A DNA stretch of 64,000 nucleotides from Diadophis punctatus similis (GCA_023053685.1 JALIGW010000032.1:6143720-6207719), one strand, 5' to 3'; counted from the first letter of the stretch, positions 1 to 11,886 are shown. Notes: generated by a model not told the origin, from the letters alone. Translations and numbers: made by a program.

Positions 1-424
1 AAGTATCTAACACCCCTTCCTCTTCCTATTAAATGAAGGATTCCCGAATCACCGCCAATTCATTTAGGCTTATGGTTATTTTTGTCAGCCCCAAAAGCCT
101 GTAACTGCTTAAGACTTACGCCAAGCACAGTTCTCTGGCTCTCAAAAAGAGGTCACACCAGTTTTATACTTTTGCAAAACTTTTATTTGGGAATATAGAG
201 AGTAGAGAGACGAGTAAAGAGACAGGATGAACAGGACTACACAAAATTTGGAACGGATTTAAGCAGCAGCATTAAAGTTCTGTTTCTCGGGCTAAAGTCC
301 ATCGTTTTGCTCGCATGCGTGGTGAATTTTCCTTGTGATGTGGCACCACTGTTGCGCTGGCCTGGAGACAAGCTGCGAATATTCCACCACCAGGATCACG
401 ACTGCCATCTGTGGCTTGGCTAGA
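1..424. other. Unassigned intergenic sequence
   Basis: I see no gene, TIR or SINE box in this AT/GC-mixed stretch. It ends where a CR1 3' tail begins. Confidence 0.4.
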
Positions 425-492
425 GGTGAGCAGGGGGTTGGACTAGAACACTAGATGACCTCTACGGCCCCTTCCAACCCTACGATTCTATG
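425..492 (+). mobile_element. CR1 LINE 3' end fragment
   Basis: It carries the CR1 3' signature seen throughout this window: a GAGCAGGGGGTTGGACTAGA box, then GATGACCTC, CCCTTCCAACCC and GATTCTATGA. Only the last ~65 bp are present, as in typical 5'-truncated CR1 copies. Confidence 0.75.
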
Positions 493-559
493 AGCAGACT
501 TAGCAGCCTTGCAACATGTGGCTATAGGGAAGGGATGGGGAATGATGGACCTTTTCATG

Positions 560-685
560 ACTTTTGGACTGCAACTCCCAGCATGGCTGGCTCAGGAATT
601 CTGGGAGTTGAAGTCCACAGGTCCTAAAAGTTGCCATCAGGAATTCTGGGAGTTGAAGTCCACAAGTCATAAAGGGGCCATAGTA
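560..685. repeat. Short MITE with AATTCTGGGAGTTGAAGTCC arms
   Basis: The arm AATTCTGGGAGTTGAAGTCC occurs twice in tandem, opposed by a degraded GACTGCAACTCCCAGC arm, giving a hairpin-prone unit. The same arm recurs near 11850, 40810, 41970, 61375 and 63190, so this is a dispersed short nonautonomous element rather than local sequence. Confidence 0.6.
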
Positions 686-1081
686 CCCCACCTCTGCTAT
701 AGGGGGAGCTCAGTGCCCCTTCCCCACTGTGGCCGAATCACAATTTAAAGCCCCTTTGCTCAGTTTCTCTTGAGCTGTGAGTTGAACCGCAGGACCCTGG
801 CCCAACTTTAGACAGGACCCCCTGCTCAAGAGCAAGAAGGGGCCCCCAGCCCATCAGTCCGCTCTAGGATCTCCGCCAGAGCTGTGTTTGTCCCTGCACC
901 TGCTGTGGCCTGCTACTGCCAGGGACAAACACCTCCTGCCCCTTCAGTTTCCCACGCCTGATCCCACCTACCCAATTAGGAGGGGACCCTTCTGTCTCGC
1001 CAGCACATCCGGAGCCAAGGGAAGAAATAGAAGCAGCCCCAGTAGATCCTGGAAAAGAGGGGAGAGGGACAGGGGGAGGCA

Positions 1082-1103
1082 ACACACACACACACACACA
1101 CAC
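1082..1103. repeat. (CA)n microsatellite
   Basis: An uninterrupted CA run of 11 units. Short reading frames across it are artefacts. Confidence 0.95.
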
Positions 1104-1244
1104 CCTTGGTGAGAGAGCCAAGGCAGAGGGAGCCTAGGGGCAGAAAGAAGGCACCTGGACGGCTTGCTGGGTCACGGCCATGGGCTGCAGCCATGCCGGG
1201 CAGAAAGGGCCCGAGGGCCACTGCAACCAGGGGTGTCTGCAGCG

Positions 1245-1426
1245 TATAGGTAGTCCTCGGCTTACAACAGTTCACTTAGTGACTGTTCGAAGTTATAACA
1301 GCACTGAAATGCAGCCGTGGCATTTTCTCCCTTAGTGGCCATTTCCTAAGTCGAAAATGAGCCTCCTCTAAAGGCCAAATTACGAACTATTCCGATCCAT
1401 TTCCATGTTTGGGGTGATTTTCTAAT
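1245..1426 (-). repeat. Truncated TA-MITE end plus associated 115-bp unit
   Basis: A 65-bp piece of the TACAGGTAGTCCTCG MITE end is followed by a unit (about 1312-1426) that is the reverse complement of the segment flanking another MITE copy at 8224-8336. The recurrence of MITE plus flank in opposite orientation marks a composite repeat or an inverted duplication. Confidence 0.6.
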
Positions 1427-1793
1427 TACAGGTAGTCCTTGACTTACAACAGTTCATTTAGTGACCATTTGAAATTACAATGGCACTGAAAAACGTGCCA
1501 TTGCAGCATTCCCCATGGTCACGTGATCAAAATTCAGAGGCTTGGCAACTGGCATGCACTTATGACGGTCGCAGTGTGTTCCAGGGTCACGTGATCCCCT
1601 TTTGCAACCTTCTGACAAGCAAAGTCTATGGGGAAGCCAGATTCACTCAACAACCGTTTGGCTAACTTAACGACTGCAGTGCTTCACTTAACAACTGGTA
1701 AAAAAGGTCATAAAATGGGGCGAAATTCACTTAAAAATGTCTCATTTAGCAACAGAAATTTTGGGCTCAATTGTGATCGTAAGTCGAGGACTT
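1427..1793 (-). mobile_element. TA-flanked MITE (Tc1/mariner-type size and TSD)
   Basis: It begins TACAGGTAGTCCTTGACTTA and ends with the inverse, GTAAGTCGAGGACTTA. About 365 bp and noncoding, it contains ATCACGTGACC-type internal boxes found in all copies (near 7830, 9041, 12189, 17269, 20653, 36843). TA flanks at full copies suggest a Tc1/mariner-like mobilising transposase; this family name is inference. Confidence 0.75.
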
Positions 1794-2129
1794 AAGCTGT
1801 GAGCCGCAGGGCCCGGCCTGGCTCCTGGGGGAAGTCACGGGTGGGCTTTCTCACTTGATGTGAATGGGTGGACCCTCCTACTGTGTTGCAGCCCCCTGCT
1901 CCCCACCTCCTGAAGACAGCCTTGCCCCCCCTCCCCAGCATCTCCCACAAAGGGGGCTCTTGGCAGAGGGGCACAAGGGAGGGGCAGGGGGCAAGGGGAG
2001 AGCCAGGACCCCCAAAGACAACCCCCCAGGTGATTGGCCTCTGTCCCAGAGCTTGACCTCTGCCTGGGAGTTGGGGGGCTGGTTGGCAAGTGGGGGACCC
2101 AGGGAGTCCCAGCTGGGGGAGGGCGGTAC

Positions 2130-3792
2130 TCACTCCTCCTGGGCTGACTCCGATTCAAAGTCCAGCGTCCAGCTGGCCGGCTGCAACGGCTCCCTGTGCT
2201 CCAGCCCCTCCTGCACAAGAGGAAAGGCATTTCTGGCCGGTTTGGGGGAGGGGGCATGTCCTATAGCCTCCCGGGGCCCCCACTGCCCCCATCAGACCTG
2301 CCTTGGCCCTTGAGTCTGCCCGGGTCTCCTTCCTTTGCCCCCCCCCCAGGCACCCACCCCCGGGGCCCGTTTTTTCGGCTCTTGGTCGCCAAATTGGGGC
2401 GGGGGTCTCAGTACCCCTTGTCGGCTAAGGAAGATTTCGTTACGGGTCCTCTGCAGCCCCCGCCCTTCCAGCCCTCGGGCGTGTCTTCCCGGGAGGGGCC
2501 ATTTAAATCGCCCTGGAGGGTCGCTTGCGAGGAGGGGGTCTCCTGCCCGGGGTGAGTGGCCCCACTTACCCGGAGGCGGCGCTGCTGCTCCCGCCCTTCG
2601 GGGGGCTGCCGAGGCGCCTCTCGATCGCCCCGGTCGCTCTGCGGGTCAAAGGAAGGAGTGGTCGGAGCCCGGAGGAGGCGCCCCGCCAGACTGCCATCTG
2701 TCAAAAATGGTGTAGGGTCTGCCTGGACGGGGGGTTGGACTAGATGACCTGCAGGATCCCTTCCAACTCTGTTAATCTGGAATCTGACTCACGGCCGCCC
2801 CGCCGCCCGCTCTACCTGCCTGGGATGCTCCGCTCCTGCGACCGGCGGCTTCTCGCAGCCCCGCGGCTCCCGCCGACGCGGCTCCAGCTGCTCTCTCGGC
2901 TTCTGGGGGCAGATCGGGGGAGGAAGGGGAACAGGGCGGGGGCGTGAGACCAGACCCCCCAACGGGACTGGGGTGAAAAGGAAGAGGGGTAACGAGTAGG
3001 GGTCTTCTGCAGAAGCCGCCCCCCTCCCGGCAGAGCCTCTCCCCTAAAATCGGGGGATTCTGCCAGCAGGATGGAACAAGCGCCCCCACCGGCTGGGGAG
3101 GGGTCTCCCCGCCGTTGACCGGAGAAGTAGGGGAGGAACGGGTTGGTCTGCTTGGCCGGGGAGGGCAGCAGGTTCTTCAGAGGGAGGCGGGGGGCTAGAG
3201 GAGGAGGCTGCCCCCCACCCCCACCCGGGCGTCTGTAGCGATTTCTCCCATTCCCTAGAGGGGTCCGGGGGCTGCTGTGCCAAAGGAGAGTGGCCCATTC
3301 AAGAGACAAGCGGGTGAGCCCTCTTGCTGGGGTCCAAGTTGGACAAGGGGGGGTCTTTGGGTCCAGCCCCCTCCCTGTTCCTTTCCAAGATGGCTGGATG
3401 GATAACCGAGGAAGGGGACAAAGGTCTGGTCTCAGCGTCAGAATTGAGCGGGGCAAAGCAGGTGATCTGTGTCCATGGCAGGGGAAGGGCCGCAAAGGAA
3501 ACACTGACCTGGTAGGGGTCTTCTGCCCGTACATTGTCCCCCCTCCTCTCCCAGGGCAGCCTGGCCACCCCCTCTCTCTTCCCGGAGATGGCCTGGGCGG
3601 GGGGCCCTTGGGGGCTCTTGAGGCTGTACAGCTCAGTCAGCAGGGGCTCCATTGCACTTCCGGGGAGTGGAGAGAACCTGGAGGGGGGGCAGAAGGCAGC
3701 AGGACTGGGCTTGGCACCCCCAGGAAGTGGGATCTGGCACCCACAGCCCCGGTCCCTGCCAGCTGGGCTCCTCCAGGGACCCCGTGGCCATC
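2130..3792 (-). CDS. Candidate gene A: chain of small GC-rich exons, product unknown
   Basis: On the minus strand, spliceable blocks follow one another: 3792-3718 (ATG at 3791), 3677-3509 (second ATG at 3652 in the same frame, reading MEPLLTELYSLKS), 3274-3225, 2902-2816, 2638-2570 and 2210 to about 2134. Acceptors have long pyrimidine tracts ending CAG, and donors include GTCAGT, GTAAGT and GTGAGT. The first two exons join in frame. After that the phase is ambiguous: one frame gives an acidic end (stop at 2132-2130), the other an Arg/Ser-rich run. I recognise no domain. Exons 2902-2816 and 2638-2570 are multiples of three. A CR1 tail sits in one intron. It may be a real fast-evolving gene or chance splice motifs in GC-rich DNA. 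Confidence 0.35.
2709..2772 (+). mobile_element. CR1 3' end fragment
   Basis: GGGGGTTGGACTAGATGACC followed by CCCTTCCAACTCTGTTA is the CR1 3' end. It lies between two candidate exons of gene A. Confidence 0.75.
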
Positions 3793-3844
3793 CTGCGCAG
3801 GGCCAGAGCTGAGGTGTGGAGGGGGCTCAGAGAGGCACCAAATG

Positions 3845-4067
3845 TAGGCCCATATTTTGGTCATGTAATTGTGGGGATGCCGCAACAGCCGTAAGTGTGA
3901 GGACCTGTCATAAGTAACTTTTTTTCAGAGCCATTGCAACTTTGAATTCTCACTAAACAAATGGTCATAAGTAAGAGGACTGGTCTCAAGTCAGTATTTT
4001 CATAGCTGTCGTAACTTTGAACGGTCCCTATACAAATGGTCGTAAGTCAAGGACTACTGTTCCTGTA
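3845..4067 (+). mobile_element. Degraded TA-MITE fragment
   Basis: GTCATAAGTAACTTTTTT, GCCATTGCAACTTTGA and GTAAGTCAAGGACTAC are boxes of the right half of the TACAGGTAGTC MITE. Two partly duplicated right ends are present, so the copy is rearranged. Confidence 0.6.
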
Positions 4068-4780
4068 AATCTACTTGGAAGCATATTTAAATGTTATGGG
4101 CTTCTGGTCCGAGGGCAGATTGTTGCTGCTGAAAAGAAAATAGTGCAATGATCACCTTGAGGTGCAGCGAGGCAGTGGGCAGACCCTGGCCTGGTTGGCA
4201 TAGGGGCTCTAACTATGGTTTATTAGATAAATCCCAAGAGTTGGGCTCCAAGACCGGGCAAGCAAACCACCTTATGGCTTAACTTTATTGTAACAGGCCA
4301 GCTTTCCTCCCCTTCTTTAATTCCTGGGGTGGGCTTCTAGGAATCACCTGGGCCTCCTCCTGACCTTCACCCAGGGAAGTTGGTGCTGGTGGCACAAGGA
4401 AGTCCTCCCTCTTGCCAGTCCACCCAGTTCCCCTTCTCCAGGGCTACCTGGTCCACCCAGGTCGCTTCCTTCTGCAGGGGACAAGGGGCACGGAGAGGGG
4501 GGTCTTCACCGAAGGGCAGGCTCCACCCAGGCAACCGCCTTCCCTGGAGACTCTGCAGGACGGGGGCAGGGGCCCAAGATGGCTCCCGGCGTCTGTTTCT
4601 CCTCGTTGGAACTTCTCCAGAGTTCCATGGATGGTACCACCAGGCTCAGGAAGGGGGTCCCAGAGTTTCAGACCCTCATCCTGCCCTTCAGAGCATAACC
4701 TTGACCTAGATATACTGTATAGCCTGGGCTGGGAGGTTCTGCCAACCATGCTGGACAAGGACCAGAGCCCATACTCCTCC
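4068..4780. other. Unassigned sequence
   Basis: No convincing exon, TIR or LINE signature. Short plus-strand frames run into the following microsatellite and are not supported as genes. Confidence 0.4.
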
Positions 4781-4782
4781 AT

Positions 4783-4947
4783 TTGCTCTCTCACTCTGTC
4801 TCTGTCTCTGTCTCTGTCTCTCTCCTCTCTCCTCTCTCTCTCTCCCTCCTGCCCGCCCTCTCTCTCTTATCCTATCCTATCTCTCTCTGTCTCTCTGTCT
4901 CTGCCTGTCTCTCTCTCTCTCTCTGTCTCTCTCTGTCTCTCGCTATC

Positions 4948-5027
<80 letters not shown>

Positions 5028-5097
5028 CTCTGTTCTCTCTCTCTCTCTCCCTCCCTCTCCCCCCTCTCTCATCCTATCATATCTCTCTCTGTCTCTC

Positions 5098-5162
<65 letters not shown>

Positions 5163-5180
5163 CTATCTATCAATATCATT

Positions 5181-5231
<51 letters not shown>

Positions 5232-5478
5232 CTCTTCTCTTTCTCTCTCTCTCTCCCTCCCTCTCCCCCTCTGTCTCATCCTATCATATCTCTCTCTGTC
5301 TCTGTCTCTCTCTCTGTCTCTCTCTCTCTCTCTAGCTATCATCTATCTATCTCTCATCTCTATCTATCTATCTATCTATCTGTCTGTCTGTCTCTGTCTG
5401 TCTCTGTCTGTCTCTATCTATCTCCCCCTCCCCCTCCATCCCCCCTCCCCCCCTCTCTCCCCCCCTCTCTCCCTTGTC
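4783..5478. repeat. Compound pyrimidine microsatellite
   Basis: Alternating blocks of (TCTC)n, (TCTG)n, (ATCT)n and (TTTC)n with C-rich breaks run for ~700 bp, almost purely pyrimidine on the plus strand. The ~300-residue Ser/Leu/Tyr frames here are translation of the repeat. Confidence 0.95.
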
Positions 5479-5518
5479 CAGTGTGGTGGGCAGAACCTCC
5501 TCTCCCAGTCCAGGCTAC

Positions 5519-7240
5519 CTTATTTATTTATTTTATTTATTTATTACGGTTTTCTTATATGCCGCCCAACTCCCAAGGGACTCAGGGCGGCGTACAACAG
5601 AGAGAAGATACAAGAATCACCAATAATAAACGTTACATTAAAAGCAAATATAAAAATTAAAAATTCATATTAAAAAAAAAACCATCCAACAATCAGACAT
5701 ACCCGGGGGAGAGCACAGATGGATTAGGCTCTACCCCCAGCCTGCAGGAAGAGTCATGTCTTAACGGCTTTTCGGAAGGCCAGCAGGGTGGGGATAGTTC
5801 GGGTCTCTGTGGGAAGTTGGTTCCAGAGAGCAGGGCCCCCCACAGAGAAGGCCCTCCCCCTAGACACCGCCAGCCGGCATTGTTTTACTGACGGGACCCG
5901 GAGGAGGCCCACTCTGTGAGACCTGACCGGTCAAAGGGAAGTATGAGGTAGGATGCGGTCCCGGAGGTAACCTGGTCCTAAGCTATGTAGGGCTTTAAAG
6001 ATGATAATCAACACCTTGAATTGTACCCGGAGACCGATGGGCAACCAGTGCAGCTGGCGGAGTATAGGTGTCACGTGGGTGTATCTTGAGACACCCACCA
6101 CAGTACGCGCAGCTGCATTTTGCACCAACTGAAGTCTCCGGATACTCTTCAAGGGTAGCCCCATGTAGAGCGCGTTGCAGTAGTCCAGGCAGGAGGTGAC
6201 AAGGGCATGAGTGACCGTGAGTAGAGCCTCCTTCTCCAAGTATGGCCGCAACTGGTGCACCAGGCGAACCTGTGCAAAGGCCCCCCTAGCCACAGCGGAG
6301 AGATGGTGATCCAATTTTAGCTGTGGATCTAGGAGGACCCCCAAGTTGTGGACCTGGTCCGAGGGAGTCAGTTTCGCTCCCTCGAGATCCAAGGAGGGAC
6401 AGTTGTCATAATCCTTAGGAGGCAATATCCAAAGCCACTCAGTCTTGTCGGGGTTGAGTCTGTTCCTCCCCATCCAGATCCTAACGTCGTCCAGGCACCG
6501 GCACATTACATCAACTGCCATACTGAATTCAGACGGGGTGGTGATGTACAGCTGGGTGTCATCAGCGTACTGGTGGAAACACACCCCATGTCTGCGGATG
6601 ATCTCCCCCAGCGGTTTCATGTAAATGTTAAACAGGATGGGCGAGAGAACCGACCCCTGAGGCACCCCGCATAAAAGGGGCCTAGGGGACGATCTCTGCC
6701 CTCCTGTTAACACCGACTGCATCCTATCGGCGAGATAAGAGGAGAACCACCGCAAAATGGTGCCTCCCACTCCCAACTCGCCGAGACGATGCAGAAGGAT
6801 ACCATGGTCGATGGTATCGAAAGCCGCTGAGAGGTCAAGTAGCACCAGGATGGAGGAATTTCCCCCATCCCGGGCCCGCCAGAGATCATCCATCAGAGCG
6901 ACCAAGGCAGTTTCTGTACTGTAGCCACGCCTGAAACCCGACTGATAGGCATCTAGATGATCTGTTTCATCCAGAAGCCGCAGAAGCTGAGTAGCCACCA
7001 CCTTCTCCACAACTTTCCCTAAAAAAGGTAAGTTGGAGACCGGACGATAGTTCTTCAAGTCAGCTGGATCCAGGGAAGGCTTCTTCAGGAGGGGTCTCAC
7101 CACCGCAGCTTTTAATGACTGCGGTACGGATCCCTCCCCCAAAGAAGCGATGACCACCGCCCGGATCCAGCCGCGTGTCACCTCCCTGCTGGCCGAAACC
7201 AACCAGGAGGGGCACGGGTCCAATAAACAGCCCTTCTGCC
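5519..7240 (-). mobile_element. L2-type (CR1 superfamily) LINE, 5'-truncated
   Basis: Read on the minus strand, a reverse-transcriptase frame is followed by the 3' end GGCGGCATATAAGAAAACCG and an (ATAAA/ATTT)-type tail at 5519-5545. About 1.7 kb remains; the endonuclease half is missing, as expected for target-primed insertion that stopped early. A second, shorter copy lies at 13629-14540. Confidence 0.85.
5730..7223 (-). pseudogene. L2 reverse transcriptase domain, nearly open
   Basis: The first 430 codons are open. They show the non-LTR RT blocks in order: KNYRPVSNLPFLGKVVEKVV (about residue 55), LLDLSAAFDTIDH (block 3, catalytic Asp), CGVPQGSVLSPILFNIYM, and FHQYADDTQLYI, which carries the YADD catalytic pair. 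A single TGA at 5930-5928, in a CGA-like context, interrupts the frame; beyond it the C-terminal sequence continues with RTIPTLLAFRKAVKT. No N-terminal endonuclease is present. With one stop over ~490 codons, the insertion is fairly young. Confidence 0.85.
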
Positions 7241-7829
7241 CATCCTATAGCTATGGAGGGCAGGAGGAGGACGGGAACAGCTGGCTGGGATCCTGGGAGC
7301 CTTTGTGTGGGGCCACCTCCAGAGAGCTGCTGGGTGAGGGGGGGCTGGCCTTCATGGTGGTTTGGTAATGAGCCTCTTTTCTCCATCCAAAATTGCATTC
7401 AGCATATCGGAGACAAACATGTTGCGTAGAATTGCCCGTAAATCCACTCCCCGCCTTCGTTTGTGTCGCTGCCAGTATAAGTCCTCTGCATGGGTCAGCG
7501 AAGATCCAGCAGGTCCCTTTGGGGTGCAATTTAACGGGGGGGGGAAGAGGAGAGGGCTTAACTCTGTGCTTCCCAAACATTTTCCTCCATTAGGCAAAAA
7601 TGCTGATCAGAAAGTCTCTTTTTGCCTAAGAAAGATGCTTGAAGCCCATTAGATGTCCCTGTTGGGTCATGGGTTCGAGTGTCATCACCCAAAGAAGGAC
7701 CACTTTTCCCAATTTAGGGGAATTGATGCAGGTTTGGGAAGGCCGGCCTTAACCCTTTCCCTGCCAGCCCCTTTTCAGCCGGGCTCCTTTCAGTGTTTCT
7801 CTTTCCACACATCGATAGGGAAGAAGAAG
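7241..7829. other. Unassigned sequence
   Basis: No exon pair with usable splice sites and no repeat signature was found. Confidence 0.4.
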
Positions 7830-8223
7830 TACAGGCAGTGGTTGACTTACGACCACAATTGAGCCCAACGTTTCTGTTGCTAAGTGAGACAGTTGTGGGT
7901 TTTGCCCCATTTTACAACCTTTCTTGCTACAGTTGTTAAGTGAATCACTGCATTTGTTAAGTTACCCACCCGGCCGTTAAGTGAATCTGGCTTCCCCGTT
8001 GACTCTGCTGGTCAGAAGGTCGCAAAATGGGATCACGTGATTCCAGAACACTGCAACCGTCATAAATATGAGTCAGTTGCCAAGCGTCTGAATTTTGATC
8101 ACATGATTGTTGGGATTCTGCAACTGTCTTAAGTGTGAAAAATGGTCATAAGTCACTTTTTTCAGTGCCATTGTAACTTCAAACGGTCACTACATGAACT
8201 GTTGTAAGTCGAGGACTACCTGT
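7830..8223 (+). mobile_element. Full-length TA-MITE
   Basis: Starts TACAGGCAGTGGTTGACTTA and ends GTAAGTCGAGGACTACCTGT. It contains both CACGTGA boxes and the AGAAGGTCGCAAAATGGGAT core shared with the other copies. Confidence 0.8.
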
Positions 8224-8336
8224 GATTAGAAAATCACCCCAAACGTGGAAATGGATCTGGATAGTTCGTGATTTGGCCTTTAGAGGCTCATTTTGGACTC
8301 AGGCCACTAAGGGGGGAAATGCCACGGCTGCAGTGA
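8224..8336 (+). repeat. MITE-flanking unit, inverse of 1312-1426
   Basis: GATTAGAAAATCACCCCAAA through ATGCCACGGCTGCA is the reverse complement, with scattered substitutions, of the segment next to the MITE at 1427-1793. Confidence 0.65.
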
Positions 8337-9038
8337 AGGATGAAGGCACCTGACTGGTTTCCCTTTCTTTTCCCTTTTAATAATTTTTATTAAGTTTCAT
8401 TATAAGACAATGCTGTAGAAGAAACAGAAGTTAGAAGAAGAAAGAAAAGTGCAAAGAAAGAGGAAAAAAGTCATTACTTCTGACTTCCTTTGTTGCAGTA
8501 GATGCAAAAAATAATACAGGGCCTATTGTTTTTCATTTCACCACATTTTAAGCCACTTCTCCAAATACAAAATAAATCATCGAAACCTAAAAATCAAAGC
8601 TTCGGGTTTTTTTCCAGTTTTGAGTAAAAAGTCCAGAAGTGGTTTCCGAGTAGAAACGCCACCATTTTCTTTGAAAGACTCGGAAGGAGCCCCTGAGAAG
8701 GGCTCAGGGCTGAGGTCAGCCTCCAGCTGCACCCTAAAATGACCGGCAATGTTTTTTCTCTGGCCAAAAAGGAATTGTGGACAAGGTGGACGAGGCAGGT
8801 TGCCAAACCCTTTCACTGCGTGCACGAAAATCCAGGGGTGCTCAGGTGGCCCATCGGGGAGCACGCTGGTCCCCAAGAGAAGGTGGTTCCTGGCCCTGTC
8901 GCCTCAAAACTCAGGCACCCCAAGTTTGACATGGAGCTGATGAGAACTTGATCCCTGAAATGGATAGAAGAGACTTTCACCTTTGCAAAGGGGCTGCGTC
9001 ACCCGTTTCCCCCCCTCCCCAAAATACAAAGCACCAAG
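8337..9038. other. Unassigned sequence
   Basis: Contains short open frames on both strands (8577-8951) without domains or splice context; no repeat signature recognised. Confidence 0.35.
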
Positions 9039-9427
9039 TACAGGTAGTCTTTGACTTACAGTTCACTTAATGACCTTTCAAAGTGACAATGGCACTGAAA
9101 AACATGACTTATGACCATTTTTTACACTTATGACTTTTGCAGCATCCCCATGGTCACGTGATCAAAATTCAGACGCTGATTCATATTTACGACGACTGCA
9201 GTGTCCCGGGGCCACGTGATCCCCTTTTGCGACCTTCTGACAAGCAAAGTCAAGGGGGAAGCCAGATTCACTTAACAACCGTGTTGCTAACTTAAGAACC
9301 TCAGTGGTTCCCTTAACAACAGTGGGAAGAAAAATCATAAAATGGTGCAAAACTCACTTAACAAATGTCTCGCTTAGCAACAAAAATGTTGGGCTCAGTT
9401 GTGGTCCTAAGTTGAGGACTGTCTGTA
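9039..9427 (-). mobile_element. Full-length TA-MITE
   Basis: TACAGGTAGTCTTTGACTTA at the left and GTTGAGGACTGTCTGTA at the right, TA at both edges. Same family as 7830-8223, opposite orientation. Confidence 0.8.
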
Positions 9428-9537
9428 ATTCAGGCAAAGCCAAAAGCTTTAAGGAGGGTCAAATCCTTTGATAGGGCACAGAAATAAATGCTTCATATAT
9501 TTGGTATAGGACCTATGGATGGTCCATATGGATATGG

Positions 9538-9985
<448 letters not shown>

Positions 9986-10181
9986 AAAAGGGTTTTGTGG
10001 TTCCCAGTTCTCTGCCCTAATGACCGGCTGGGTGGGCGTGGCTAGGGGGTCATGTGACTGGGTGGGAGTGAGTGATGTCAAGTTGGCCACGCCTACCCAG
10101 GTTTTGTGGCTCTTGGTGGGTTTTTTTCTGTGGGAAACGGGTCCAAATGGCTCTTTGAGTGTTTAAGTTTGCTGACTCCTG
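9986..10181. mobile_element. Right end of a hAT-like element
   Basis: GTTTGCTGACTCCTG at the right edge matches the CAGGAGTCAGCAAAC-type hAT end. The left end is not visible; the microsatellite abuts or replaced it. Confidence 0.4.
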
Positions 10182-11049
10182 GTATAGGTGAGACCTCCGA
10201 AGCAGGTGCTCAGATAATAAGAGACCCCGGTTGCTTCTGAGACTTGAACAAGAGAAAAGACTGATTCAAATTCGACTCTTTCTCAGCTGGGCTCGTGTCT
10301 GTCTGAAAACTCGCAAGCGTATTCAGGGGCTTTCAGAATATGCCCTGTGTTGCGCAAATGCTGAAAAAGAAAGTTCTCAAATACCAAAGAAAGAAGAAAA
10401 TTATTTCATGAAAAAAAAGTGGCCTTTGCAGCCATGTTAAAATATCCTCTTTCAAAATGTAATAAGGAAACCTAAAATTCCAGACAACGGCAGTTTTTCT
10501 CCTGACGAAAAAACAGCTGGCAAACAGATGAGCCTCTGACGTGACTTCTTCTCTGCAATTTCTCAGAATTAAACGTGACTTTTGATTAGCTCTTGTACAA
10601 ATAGCTCCAGGGGGGGGGGGGCTGCAGTGACAGGACCCTTTCCACAAGTCGCCCCACTGAGAGGGCTGGGCTGCAGGCGTGAAGTCCAGACAGAACCTCC
10701 TTCTTAGAGTCTTCTCAACAGGGCACCTTCCTGACCCTGGTCCACCCCTTCCCTGGCGTGCCTGGCACTTGGGTAAGATGCGCAAAGATGGCCACCAGGG
10801 TTGGTACAGAGGGCGTCCAGCTGCCCCCAAAGTGCAGAGGGACAAGCGTCTCCTTCTGTCACCAAGTCCATTGTGCGTTTAGGTTGGGTTCTTTCTTTTA
10901 TTCAGTCTTGGACCTTCATGTGCCATCTGAATCGCGGCCCCGAGCAGCATGACGTCCCGTATAAGGCATCATGGCAAACGTTTCTTCCCAAAAGAACCTA
11001 TCCAACAAAATGTAATTTAATGTGGAGAAAAGCAAGTTTTTACACTTAG
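10182..11049. other. Unassigned sequence with a poly-G run
   Basis: Apart from a ten-G run near 10611 and short frames, no gene or repeat signature is clear. Confidence 0.35.
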
Positions 11050-11485
11050 GCAAGAAAAGGAGGTTGAGGCTCTGGAAAAAGTGCAGAGAAGAGCAACCGA
11101 GATGATGAAAGGCCAGGAGACAAAAACATAACGAAGAAGAGTTGCAAGATCTGGATATGACTAGAGAAAAGGACTAGGGGGGACATGATACCACTATTCC
11201 AGTATTTGAGGGGCTGCCACAAAGAAGAGGGGGGTCAACTTGTTTTCCAAAGCACCGGAAGGCCGGACAAGAAGCAACTAATCAAGGAGAGAAGCAACCT
11301 GGAATTAAGGAGAAATTTCCTGACAGTGAGGACAATTAACCAGTGGAACAGCTTGCCTCCAGAAGTTGTGGGTACTCCATCACTGGAAGAAGAAGAGACT
11401 GGAAGCCACTTGTCTGGAATGGTGTAGGGAGGTTGGACTAAAAGACCTCCAAGATCCCTTCCAGCTCTATTCTGAATTGAACCAA
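11050..11485 (+). mobile_element. CR1 3' fragment (~430 bp)
   Basis: Codes for the broken C-terminus of CR1 ORF2 (AGTGCAGAGAAGAGCAACC ... AACCAGTGGAACAGCTTGCC) and ends with the CR1 tail CCTCCAAGATCCCTTCCAGC. Several indels break the frame. Confidence 0.85.
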
Positions 11486-11498
11486 CAAATCAGGGAAG

Positions 11499-11797
11499 GT
11501 CTAAACCAGGGGTTTCAAACTCAAGGCCCGGATCTGGCCCACAGGGTGCTTAGATCTGCCCTGGAAGCAGTAAAGGACCGGCTCGTGGTCCTCAGGAGGG
11601 CCACCATTTTCGCTGGCAGAGGGTCGCAGGAGCCACTTTTGGGGAGCCCATTTTCGCTGGCAGAGCACTCGGGCCACCACAGGCGCCCCCCGCACGAGTG
11701 ACATCGAGCTGGCCACGCCCACCCTGGCCCCTCCAAGGTCAAACACAACCCTGTTGCGGCCCTCAATGGAATCGAGTTTGACACCCCTGGTCTAAAC
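11499..11797. mobile_element. hAT MITE with perfect 8-bp TSD
   Basis: The element proper is 11507-11789 (283 bp), starting CAGGGGTTTCAAACTCAAGG and ending GAGTTTGACACCCCTG. It is flanked by a perfect 8-bp duplication GTCTAAAC at 11499-11506 and 11790-11797. TIR plus 8-bp TSD is diagnostic for hAT. It is noncoding, so it was moved in trans. Confidence 0.9.
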
Positions 11798-11799
11798 CC

Positions 11800-11886
11800 A
11801 AGTTCTTCAACCTTGGCAAAATTGATCATGGGTGACTTCAACTCCCAGAATTCTTCAAGCTGCCAAGTTGGGAATATCCTAGTCTA
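11800..11886. repeat. Short MITE, CTTCAACTCCCAGAATTC family
   Basis: AACCTTGGCAAAATTGATCA, a central GACTTCAACTCCCAGAATTC and the inverse AGCTGCCAAGTTGGGA form a short inverted-repeat unit. Confidence 0.6.

Noticed and set aside
4412..5673. Long Ser/Leu/Tyr-rich open frames of ~300 residues
   Set aside because: They are translations of the TCTC/ATCT/TTTC microsatellite; no start context, domain or splice structure.
10333..10845. 170-residue minus-strand frame
   Set aside because: No domain, signal or splice context; amino-acid composition follows local base composition.
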